Shown here piece after piece: positions 20,291 to 31,600 of a stretch of 64,000 nt of DNA. The notes below the pieces were generated by a model. It saw nothing but the letters and a program-made list of their open reading frames with translations. It was not told the DNA's origin and ran no database searches. Source of the stretch: Nemertoderma westbladi. Taxonomy: Eukaryota > Xenacoelomorpha > Nemertodermatida > Nemertodermatidae. Location of the stretch: contig JAUCBJ010001004.1 in assembly GCA_032718475.1 (NCBI GenBank), positions 1-64,000 on the forward strand, given 5' to 3'. Each line of letters opens with the position of its first letter. The stretch's first letter is position 1. The position numbers and the translations under genes are program-made.

Positions 20291-23192
20291 TCACGTTGGG
20301 GAGTCCCTAGATGTTTGAGGAATTAGGGAGGTGGTCGTGGGAAGAGTATCTTGCCTTCCATAGTTTCCGGAGAGTTCTCTGTCTCTTTCCAGTAAACATA
20401 AACGACCAACTGGGCGATTGAGTTGTTGCGTCTCAAAGATTATGCCTGGTTTCTTGAAGTTACGCCGCATGACGATGAGTTCTACCGAGCGTACTAAACC
20501 ATCATCCGAGATGTGGGTCTCGATGATACGACCTGTCTGCCACCGTTTACGTGGGAGGTCTGGATCTACAATAAGCACCATATCTCCGGCGCTGACGTTT
20601 TCTTGCTGCGCAAACCACTTAGTTCGAAGTTGTAGCGTGGGCAGATAATGTTTCTCGAAATGGTCAGCGAAACGACGGGATAGCAACTGCATAAGTTGCC
20701 AAGTTCGACGGCAGTATTCGTCTCCGTCGGCAATCTCCGATCGTGGGAGCATGGCTACAGGTTTCTTCAGTAGGAAGTGCGCGGGTGTTAGAGCTTCCAG
20801 GGAATCGGGACTCGATGAGACTGGCATCAGCAGTCTCTCGTTGAGATAGGCAGCTATTTCCTCCATTAACGTCCGCAAAAGTTCGTCGGTGAGATACGCG
20901 CGGCATGGCACTATAAAGTGAAATGCGGTCTTAACACTTCTAATTAATCAGCTGGTCGTCCACCTGTCTTTGGTTCCAGTCCTTCACGTAAGCCTGTATT
21001 TCGTTGTTGGCACCAATGAAGTTCGTTCCCTTATCAGATCTCATGGTATTACTCGTCCCGAAGCGAGCGATCTGTCGGCGTAAACTTAAGACGAAGCTGT
21101 TGGTAGATAGATCGTTCACCATATCGAGATGGATGGCTCTACAAGTCATGCATACGAAGATGACACACCATCTCTTGACTATAGTCCTCGCACGATATAC
21201 TTCGATAGGGCCAAATAAATCTACACCAGTATTAGTAAAAGGTGGTTCATAGAAGCTTACTCGTTCCCTAGGTAATTCTGCCTCTCGCTGTGTTAAAGGC
21301 CTACTGAATGCTTTCCTACAGGGTATGCAGTTCCTAAGAACTTGGTTCAGAGCTCTACAGGGTTTATCAAAATAATAGCGAGTTCGAATTTCGCTAAGAA
21401 CTCGTTCTCTACCAGCATGATAAAGTTTGCTGTGGACATCTACAATCATCTTGATTTGTACTTCAAGATTTCTAATGAGTATGGGGAATTTAGTGTCAAA
21501 GGATAATGGCGCATTGGTGAGTCTTCCTCCAACACGTATTAACCCATCTATCATTGTGCTAGAGAATCGATCCCTTAAGCGCATCTGCGGATTTCTCAAC
21601 AACAGGAAATACTTATCGGAATCCTCATAGCATTGCAGGAGTCTCAGTATCTGCTTATTTGTTTCTTCATGCTCCTGGTGACTAATTTTCTCCTTTAGAA
21701 AACGGTCAGATGTCTTATATTTGGGTAAATTTTTAATAACATGAACTTGCGCAGATGTCAATGGAGCGGTATCACTAATGGTCTTCGTCCTGGAGTAGTG
21801 ATGATGAAAACATCGCCTTAAATATGTGACGGCTTTACAGAGCCGATTCCAGGAACTGTAGTGATGCATTGCTCTCTGCAGCATGGGTGAGATTCCTTGC
21901 GAGACGTCTGGTATTCCAGATTTCCAATCTCTATCTCTAATTTCCACAACAGACTTATTTGTGGTGAGGGATTGTGGATCCGAAGCATCGTTTCCGGAAG
22001 TATGTAATACAGATAGATCGATAGTCGGTTTAAATAACTTCGATTTACTCGCCCGGGTTTTAGGTTTGACTGTCTCCGCTCCCTTGGCTTGTCTAATCTC
22101 CGCCGTAATAAGGTGAGGAGGCCATTCATCCTCTTCCTTGCTCAGGAAGTCGGGTCCACCCAACCAGTCTGGAGTATCTATCAGTTCCTGTGGAGTTGCT
22201 CCCCTGGAGGCGATATCGGCTGGATTAATCGTACCAGGGCAATGTCTCCATTGATCTATCTTTGTGCGACTAAGAATAATAGCTACCCTGTTAGTAACAA
22301 AAACGCTGAACTGACAGACTTCATTGGTTAGATACTCCAACACGAGTAAAGCGTCGGTCCAATAAACCGTTTTCTCCAGTGGATAGTCGATTTGTTCCGT
22401 TACGTTCCGGCCGATGGCTGTAGCGTATAAAGCCGCCTTTAACTCCGCTCGAGGAACCTTTAACTTGTTGTTAATCAATGCCTTAGAGGTAACCAAGGCG
22501 ACTTTGATTCCATCCGGGGTTTCGACTCGCAGATATGCTACTATACCTATTCCCATGTCGCTGGCGTCTCCAAACACATGGAGTTGATAGGAATACGTAG
22601 GAAGAACATGGCCAAAATATGCACGGGAAATTATAAAGTTCTCGATGGCAGGTAGAGAATCTTCCCATTTCATCCATTTCTTTAACAATTCTCCCTTAAG
22701 CGGATCGTCCCATGAGTGGTTTTCAAGCCACATTTGTTGTACTAAACTCCGAGCAATCAATATAACTGGGCTAATAAATCCCAATGGGTCGAAATAAGTG
22801 CTCAGGATACTTAAACAAATCCGTTTGGTCCGAACTGGATTATCTCGCTGTTTTAACTGAAAAAACAGGATGTCTCTTTCAGTGTCCCACTTCAAGCCAA
22901 GCGTCTTGGTTTCAGGAAGATCGTCCTTTATTAAGTCTAGATCTTTCGCTCCTCGGTCTGCTACCGGTATAGCTTCCAGAAACTCACGGGAGTTGCTGGT
23001 GAATTTCGTCAGTCGAAATCCACCTCTTTTCAAACACTCTACCGTTCCTTTTGCGACATCTATGGCTTCTTCTACTGATGGAAGGGACCTTAAATTGTCG
23101 TCCATGTATATATTCCGTTTGATGTTGTCTATCACCTCTTTTGAGAAGGAGTCTCGGTTGTCATGGAGCAGGCGTTGGAAGGGCTTGATATG
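20291..23192 (-). pseudogene. E2 pol, C-terminal part (RT end, RNase H, integrase, DUF5641)
   Basis: The 3' two fifths of E2 pol, ending at the E1 insertion. Visible parts: YMDD reverse transcriptase box near 23,100; the Pao RNase H-like block with HVFGDASDM; the H2C2 zinc region and GVDLFGPIEV/HLDMV/RSDKGTNF of integrase; and the DUF5641 tail with DMVLIVDPDLP. Two lesions are clear against E1: a ~19-nt loss around 23,165, upstream of YMDD, and a deletion near 20,940 that removes the WERL block holding the third catalytic residue of integrase and creates a stop. The tail reopens at 20,911-20,291. Confidence 0.88.
23188..23192. other. Target-site duplication of E1, left copy
   Basis: atatg immediately before the E1 5' LTR, repeated at 40,020-40,024 right after its 3' LTR. 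Joining the flanks conceptually gives E2 sequence collinear with E1 pol, confirming insertion into the reverse transcriptase gene. Confidence 0.93.
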
Positions 23193-24398
23193 TGTAAAAG
23201 CTTTTGTGGGATAACTGATTCGTTTGCCTTGTTGGCCAGTTCCCCCCCAGTCGCTAGAATACTCTCAAAAGGGATCTATAGCTAAAAATAGTGCAAGTTA
23301 CCAGCTTATTGGCTGATTTGTTGTACGCAGGCATCTGGGCTCTGTTTAATCGGCCAACAAGCCTAGGGAGGTTGCATCATAGCCTTGTTTTTGTATCTCC
23401 CAATAGAATTTGAGTTAGCCTTGATTTTGACCTATCACAGAGCTACTGAACTGAAATTTTCCTATCTCACTGCTCTTTCTCTGTGTTGAAAGGGAGCTTC
23501 GTGGAATAAGGGTAGTTGGTATCCTCGTATAGAGCAGTAGTCACGAGTTTTTCAAAGCCACGAAAGAACGGCTTTGTAGTGTTTTATGCTTTCTGCTTTT
23601 TAGCTCAACACTAGTAGGTTTAATTATAAGGACATATATCCTTTAACTGGCGACCGCATTTGACACACCGTACCACACGGCTTTTAATAACTGCTGAAAC
23701 TGCTAAAATTTACCTGCTCAATCAATACTGTGTACTGCTATTTGTTGTCGGTTATTCATTATATTGGTTGATGAATTATTATATTGGAATAACGAGAAAT
23801 AACCCCGACACCCAATATTCTTGATATACCGAAGGTAAGAGAGAAAGGTTACCAATAACGATTGTGACTTATGTTAAAGTGGTTTGAAGTGAATCTAATG
23901 TTATTTGATAGACCCTACATGAGTCAGTCTGTGTTCCTTTTATATGTGACTAAAATCAGTGAAGATTGGCAGATTAGTGTGCAGTATTGTGCAGCATTGT
24001 GTATGAGTGAGTCTGTTAAAGAAGCATTTCCTAAAGAATGCGCCATATATGTGAATTATAATTAAGCCATATCGTTGTGAGTAGTTTAAGTCATAACTCT
24101 GTTTATATAGATAAAGCGCCACGTCCTAAAGGAACTGTTAATATTCCCCGAAGGTGAATAATATTGTCAGAGATTATATAATACTGTCAGTCGAATAATA
24201 CATTAGGCTTACATAGCAATAAAATTAAACCGTCGAACCCAATCTCCCGGGAATATCCAGCGGGTGAATGATCGCGCACAGATTGGTTTCGACTAGTGTA
24301 GTGAATCAAATACTTGTCATAGGCTAAAAAGCGATTTAATATCTAGAAGACATCTTAATTTGGCGGGTTAAACTGCCAAAGGTCTGAAAGCGCGAACA
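23193..24398 (+). repeat. E1 5' LTR
   Basis: 1,206 bp, begins TGTAAAAGCTTTTGTGGG and ends GCGCGAACA. It matches 38,814-40,019 apart from two substitutions seen (near 23,374 and 23,489). It must contain promoter and polyadenylation signals, which I cannot place. A string tttaactggcgaccgc near 23,642 looks like a primer-binding site but lies inside the repeat, while the sequence just after the LTR (ttaaaggatatag) has no tRNA-like TGG. Confidence 0.93.
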
Positions 24399-26653
24399 TT
24401 AAAGGATATAGCTTCTTTATTGCAGTAAGCAATAAAGTTGAAAGTACCGGTCAACCGGTAAACCTGAACGGTACATCTGTAGGTCAGTAGGCCCAACCGC
24501 CAGAACCGGTACTGCCGTAGGTCCGTAGGTCCAACTGCCAGAACCGGTACTTCTGTAGGTCCGTAGGCCTAGCTGTCCTAACCGGTACTTCCGTATAAGT
24601 ACACTAGTATTATTCGATTTGATTGTTGCATACCGGTAGGCTGTTAAGGGATTAGGGATTGATCACCCCTTATTCCTTTATATGGTTTACTTATTTCTGT
24701 CAAGTTTTATTTATTTGTAGGCCAGTATTGAACAGAAGGCGTGTAAACCTGATCAGATTGTACAGACGATTTGTAGGCTGAGCTGTTGTCTGATTGCTGT
24801 TAAGTCCGAACGAATTGCAGTGTGTGTAGATCACCTGTCCGATTAAGTACGGTTAGGAAGTAGGGGCAGCGAATGCTGTAAGGTAAACCCTCAACTAAAG
24901 AATAAGTCGTACTACTGGGTTAGAACGTATACTCCCTAATCATTTCGGAGTCTGCATGTCCTGTAGTTTATTTAGGCTTGAGAGTAGTCTGCCATCGTTT
25001 AGTCTGTACTTTGTTTGTGTAAGTCTGTACGGGTAGCGTATAATTTTATTTAGATAATTTGTAGGCTGGATAGTTGTCTGGCTGTTATTAGGTCTGAACG
25101 GATTGCAGTGTGTGTAGATCACTTGTCCGATTAAGTACGGTTAGGAAGTAGGGGCAGCGAACGCTGTAAGGTAAACCCCCAACTAAAGAATAAGTCGTAC
25201 TACTGGGTTAGAACGCATACTCCCTAATCATTTCGGAGTCTGCATGTCCTGTAGTTTGTTTAGGCTTGATAGTAGTCTGTCAGTGTTCGGTCTGCATTTT
25301 GTTTGAGTAGTTTGTACGCGTAGCGTAATATTTATTATTCAGAGTTTATGCGATTATCCGCAACATTCATTCCCCAAGTTTGTTCCTACAGTAATTGTGT
25401 TTGTTATACATACCGCTATAGTTAAATTAACCCCGGTACTACACGGGCTGCTTGGCGTAGGTAAAGACTGGTGATTCTGTGCATCGGTCACTCCAGCAGA
25501 TGCCGTGGTTCTTTTAGCTGTTCAAGTATATTTAACTACTGATTATCTGTTGTACAAGTACTCGTACCTAATTTAGGGTTTAGTGTACAGTGCTTTCCGA
25601 AAGTAATTAGTGAAGACATTATATTTGTGTTGTAAAGTGGTTGATAGGCACGTTCGATTAGCTCTATTAACTTCTAGGTAGGAACACTCCGTGATACATA
25701 ACGTAGAACCTATAGCGATACGGCTATAGGTCGTCAGGCGGTGGTATTTTCCTATCTGGACAACGCAGTGTATTTACTACTACTTATTATTTCAAATACC
25801 GTAGTATCCTGTCCGTTGTAATAACCAGAATTCTAACCCTTTGTTAGGCTGGTTAGTAGACTTCTTGTAAAATTACCCTAAAAATTCGTATTTTGTGTTT
25901 TTTGTAAATTTTTGTGTTTATTTAGAGATTGTAATCTCAACCCGAATTGTACGTAATTTGTAGTATTAAGTAACTTAGGTAAATTAGTATTATTTGTTTT
26001 AGTGTCCTATAAGTAACACTTCACTGAAAGCGCACCGCTTTGTGTAGTGATTACTCCCCAGAAATAATAACATTTATTTCAAACATTGACTAAACCCATT
26101 CAAACGGGTATATATATATTATAAATCAAATCTAACAATTTATAAATAGTAGGCCTACCATATACCAATTAGGTCTCAATATCAGTTGGACTACTGCTTA
26201 AATAACGGTAATAAAGTAAGTTAAAGTAACCAAGTAACCCTAAAGTTCAGAAATTCAATTATTCTAAAATAATTGATATACCGGTATTTACGATAGGCCT
26301 ATTATAATATTTATATTTGTGCTGAAAGCATACCGGTATTCTGTAATTAATTCAGTTAATAATTATACTTATATATACACTACAAACTGTCAGCTGTACC
26401 GGTATTCCCGATAGGCCTATTATATATTTATATATATTTGTGCTAAAATTATACCGGTATTCGGTGATAAACCTAGTCTGTAATAATAGTTATATATACT
26501 ATAAGCATACCGGTATTCTAATATATTATATATATATCACGCTACACTGAGTAGCAGTACCGGTAATTAATTATTAGGCTAGCAGTTAATACTGAGTTAC
26601 TAGACTTGCTCAGACTGTAATACAGCAGTAGACATTCAACTGTATACATAGTC
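24399..26653 (+). repeat. E1 leader: tandem duplications and taccggta-rich repeats
   Basis: No gene. It contains a short minisatellite built on ggtccgtaggcc/aaccggtac (about 24,450-24,590), a contiguous tandem duplication of ~288 bp (24,771-25,058 and 25,059-~25,345), and a 3' part (26,270-26,570) in which taccggtatt and taggcctatta recur every ~60 bp. The E2 leader (45,112-47,344) has the same architecture. Such a long structured leader may serve packaging or internal initiation, but nothing proves it. Confidence 0.75.
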
Positions 26654-28627
26654 ATGTCTGATACTAAGCAGAACCTGTCAGACAGTATATTAGATGTAAC
26701 TATCTGCGACTCAGATAGAGACGTACAACCGTCTGGTCGTAAATTCTGTTCACCTCCCACTGTGAGGAAGGTCATCCCTCCAGTAGTAATAACAGAACCT
26801 AGGCTAGTCCAACATCGTAGGTCTATCATAGGCACTCGAGCTCAGGTCAAGCGGGACCAAGAAGCAGCGGAACAGTAACAACCCGCGAGTCAAGAACTTA
26901 TTCCTCAGCGGCCCAGCAGCTCCAGTAGTGAGGATACTGTAGAGCTGACACCCGAGCGCGGAGCAGAGATGACGGATGCGGTTTATACGGATCCCCTTCT
27001 CATCCTTCCAGCAGCCGTACTCACTAGGTTATTGATCGCGGTGGAAGAACACCAGATCGATTGGGCGAGAAGTCAACGGACAACTAGAGATAGTTACGCG
27101 GGATACACGAGTGAAGAACTGAAGTCCATTGTCGAGTCGCAATGGAACTTTCCCGGACCCGGACTCCCGTTTGATTTATCAGAAGCTGCCTGGGAAGACA
27201 TACACCGGATGGGAGTAGCCAAGGAAACCATCGATCCAGCTGTATGGAAGAGGTCCGCAGCCGGATACGCACAGGGATTCTTCAGCTCTATGGAGCGAGT
27301 AGAAAGACAACTGTTTAAACAACCTCAAGGACCTCAAGAGCAGGGACAGCTGCTTTATCAAGTTAGAGAAAGAGTTCTGCGAATTAGGCTAATCTTATCC
27401 GCCTTTGAGGAGGCTTCTAAAAGAAGACAAGACACGTCGTTGCAAGTTGCCGTAAAGACTTGGCTTCAAAGGGTGAGACGCCAGGTTCAAGGAGCAGCTC
27501 AGTGGAAAGCTCAGTTGGAGGAGCGCTCAACACATGGAGAATCGACGGACGCTACTTTTTCCCAAGTGGAAAGTGAAGCGACGGCAGAGAAACCGCATAA
27601 GAAGGATGCCATTGATATTTATCTGTCAGACTATCAGCGTTTTTTGGGAGATGAAGAGTTGAGGAGAAGGCTAGAGGGACTTAGCCCTAATAGCGAAGGA
27701 GCCAAACTTGTGTTAGATGCGATTGATGTGGATAGGTTAGCGGCGAACCAAGCTAAATTCGATGAACAACTCCGCATCGCTAGAGAAAAGGAAGAACAAG
27801 TAAGGAAAAAACGTATAGAAGATAGAAAGACAGCAGCAGCGGCAGTGGCAGCGGCAGAAGCGGAAAGAAAGGCAGCAGAGGCAGCGGCAGAGGCAAAAGC
27901 GGCAGCTGCAGCCGTAGAAGCGGAAAGGAAAGCGGCAGCGGCAGAAGCAAAAGTGGCAGCGGCAGCTGCAGCCGTAGAAGCGGAAAGGAAAGCGGCAGCG
28001 GCAGAAGCGGAAAGAAAGATAGCAGTGGCAGAAGCAGAACGGAGGGCATCTGAAGAGACAACCCAACTAGAGTTGGAAAATCTTCAAGAGAGGCAAGATA
28101 ACTTTAATAAACAGTTAACAGCTAGTAATATGCAGATGATGAATCGATCTACTCCCAAACGACAAGGTTATACATCATCTGAGGAAGGCGATACCACCGA
28201 CACTGAAGGCGGAGGAAATCGATCCCGCCTAAGCAGATGTAAAAGAACATTCCACCGTCAGAAATTGCCTGATTTGCCTCCAGCTGTTAGAAGGCAACTA
28301 AATAACACCAACTTAGAGAGTACAGAACCCACAGACCAAATAATTACAATAGAAAGACTCCCTACTATAGTAGATGAGCCTGAAATAAGTAGGCCTGTTC
28401 TTGAAATCACCCCTTCGGTAATAGATACACCTGTGCTCCCTGAAGCTACCTATAAATTCCCTCTAAATTCCCTCTGCATAGCACTAAGCTACCTGTGCCC
28501 CGTAGAACTGCCCAGGAGACAGTTCAGGTCCTGGACCCCGAGCGAAATATTCCAAATTTGTCGCCCGTTGTCCCTCGTCTGCCCGCTACGACGTTGGCGG
28601 ATCCCGTTTCGGCGGTTGATTGGGTAG
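26654..28627 (+). pseudogene. E1 gag portion with in-frame stop and frame-breaking duplication
   Basis: Starts MSDTKQNLSDS, as in E2. A TAA at 26,876-26,878 interrupts the frame; E2 is open there. The frame resumes (26,969 onward, MTDAVYTDPLL) with a helix-rich gag region, an Ala/Glu/Lys-rich coiled coil at about 27,820-28,060 built from internal DNA duplications, and a basic region (LSRCKRTFHRQKL). At 28,454-28,475 aaattccctct occurs twice in tandem; E2 has one copy, so the extra 11 bp shifts gag out of the pol frame and it ends at 28,627. The intact ancestor had one continuous gag-pol frame, as usual in BEL/Pao. Confidence 0.8.
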
Positions 28628-31600
28628 ACGAGAGACGGCGGGGGATGGATATTCTCCTAGGAGAGATGAAGGAGAATCGGATACGCTCTTCCCAACAGGT
28701 CCGAGAGTTGGAAGGGACTGTCCAACATTTAAAAGGAACAGTGAGGGAAAGTAAGTTAGAGTTGCAAGAAGTGCAGCAAAGTATCGCGCTAGAGCGCGAT
28801 AAATTAGTAAATACTCAAAGAGGTATACCACCACCCTCTGTAACAATGTGTCAACCTGTTAGGTCTGAAGTATCGCATGCGCAAGGTGTGGAGCCTACAC
28901 GCATATATACTGCTAGCGAAGTAGAAACTCCTATAGTGAACCCTATTAAGGGAAATTATAGACCTGTTGATAATGATATTCCCTATAGAACTGATCATAA
29001 TCCGAGAAATTTATATACCGATAATTCGATATTAAATAACACGATGGCCCAAGAAAGTTTTACGCGTCAAATGGCTAGAACCGAAGCCCGGCAAGCGGTA
29101 AAGGTGGGAGAGATCGTCAAGTTCAATGGAGATGAGATGAAATGGTTACCTTTTAATGAATATTACAAAGATAACATACAGAATTCTGTACTATCTAATG
29201 GAGAAAAACTTAGATACCTCATCGAGTGCTTGGAAGGATCTCCCAAATTAATGGCGTTAAAGTTTATTGGACATCCAGACGGATTAAGACAAGTTTGGGA
29301 TACACTAAACATCAGGTATGGTAATAGGAATAATATCGCTGGGTACTTATATGCAAAGTTAGTAGCGCCCCGAAAGTTTATTAGTAGTGGAATTATCGAG
29401 TTTTCCGATGAGATCCAGGAGATCTGCAGACAATTAGATTGGCTAGGTAAGTCTCATGAGTATCAGAACACTATGGTTATTAGAGCAGTGGCTTCTACTT
29501 TACCGAAAGGTGGAGTAGGTACACGCTGGGATAAGAAAGTGTTATATATGATGGAACAACAACGACGAGACCCTACCATGGCTGATCTCATGTCATTCCT
29601 AGATGGAGAAGTGAAATTACAGCTCCTGAAACTGTCCAGAGAGAAGACACCGGAAAACAAGGTAAGTGAAAAACCCGTCTCTAGGAGAAAGGTAACACCA
29701 GTATGTTATACCGATGACGGCGAAAGCCAAACTTCTCAAGGAGAAGATAGCGGGAAGGACACGGATAGATCTTATTACGTGAATAAAATGCCTAAAGATC
29801 AGGTAAGTAAATTCAAGTCTCGAACAAATGACAGGAGGGAACAGGTAAGAAAAACTCCTCCCACGTCTCCCAAGAGAATTCAGGTGAGAAAGCCCGAAGA
29901 AAAGGCAAGTGTACACAATGTGACTCAAAATAAGGTAAGTAACATCAAACCGAAATGTGCGCTGTGCGACGGGACCCACCATTTGAATAGGTGTGATGAA
30001 TTTCTAAAGAAATCATTAACAGAGAGACGCGAAGTCATGTGGGATAAGCGGTTATGTTATAATTGCCTCAGACAAGGACACCAACGGCGAACCTGTTTCT
30101 CTGACATAAGGTGTGCAAAGTGTGGTGCGAAACATCATATCTTGTTGCACGCTGAATTCGATCGAAATAGTCCGAATCAGGTAAGTGATTCCGAGCTACA
30201 TGTCCAATTCAGTGATGTGAACGACACTGATCAATCTGAGATGGAAGGATTCTATACAGACGAGTTCTCCGACGAAAACGAATCCTGTTACATGATAAAT
30301 ACCGCAGTGTATCGAGCACTCACATATGAAAAGGATCCAGATAACGACTTTACTCTAACTACTTCTGAGCGACAACCATCTTGGAAAGAGCCATCTTCCA
30401 ATGTAGGGATCCGAGAGTTTCCTGTGGTGCAAGTAAGGGTTCACGGACCTAAGAGGAGTTATGTAGTGAACGCCCTCCTGGACTCCGGCAGCACAGGAAC
30501 ATTCATCGATAAAGAGTTAGCCGAAGATATATTTGCTGGACAACCCAAGTTCCAAACTAAGCTCAACATGTCAGGCATTATGCAAGTTTGGAAATCTACA
30601 ATAACAGCTGATTATTATGTAGGAGCGTTGTCCACCCCCCAAGACGAACTAGGAGAACACAGCATAAGGTCAGTGAAAATGGTGGCTATAAAGAACTTCG
30701 CTACTACTCAAGCAGACCTTTATAATTGGGACGAGGATGAGAGCATCCAACATCTTAACATACCTCGATTCCAGACTGATTATCCTGGAGTGCAAATACT
30801 CATCGGCCAAAACGCGCATGAGGCGCTGGAGACGTTAGAGAAACGGCCTGCTCAACCGCAGCCCCTACAGACCTATGCGGTGAGAACTAGAGTAGGTTGG
30901 TACTTTACTGGCCCTTCCCGTAGAACACTCCGAGAAAGACTACCGCCAGAGAGCGTATGCCAGGTGAGTGAATGGGAAGATGATACCAGTGAGGGAGACA
31001 ACTCAACTGAGGGAATTCCATACTCCTCAGATAATGACGACGTTCACCAGCTTTTTGATGAGGAGAATACCATCGATCTCCTTAAGGAAAACGAGGCTTG
31101 GCAAAACCAAGTAAACTTATGTCAACTTCTCTATCCATCTGAACGAGAAGCTTACAACGACGAGTTAAATGACGTCATTGAGCGTTGCAATGCCAAGACT
31201 CGAGATGAACATGCTGTACGATTCTTTACGCAAGAGGCGGTAGAGCCCAATTCCTACGATAAAGCCTTGTCGGTGGAAGAGGAAAGGGCCAAGCAGATCC
31301 AAGAGACGACTACACGTTTCCTCAAAGATCAAGGTAGGTATGAAGTCGGTTTACCTTTTCGCAAGAGAGAACCGAAGTTCATCAATAACAGACCCCTGGC
31401 GGAAAAAAGAATCGCGCAACTCCATCGACGCCTTACAGCTAATTCTTCAGCTAAAGCAATGTATCAAACACAGCTGGAAAAATTTATTAGTAAGGGATAC
31501 GCGGAGAGGGTACCGGAAGAAACACCTGTGACTGAAAGAACGTATTATTTAACTCACCATTACGTTCCTAAACCCGGTAAACCAAATGAAGTGAGAGTAG

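Noticed and set aside
23871-24065. A 64-aa frame repeated at 39,492-39,686
   Set aside because: Inside the E1 LTR, identical only because the LTRs are; no recognisable feature.
27737-28066. Antisense Cys/Leu/Phe-rich frames opposite gag
   Set aside because: They are reflections of the Ala/Glu/Lys repeat on the coding strand.
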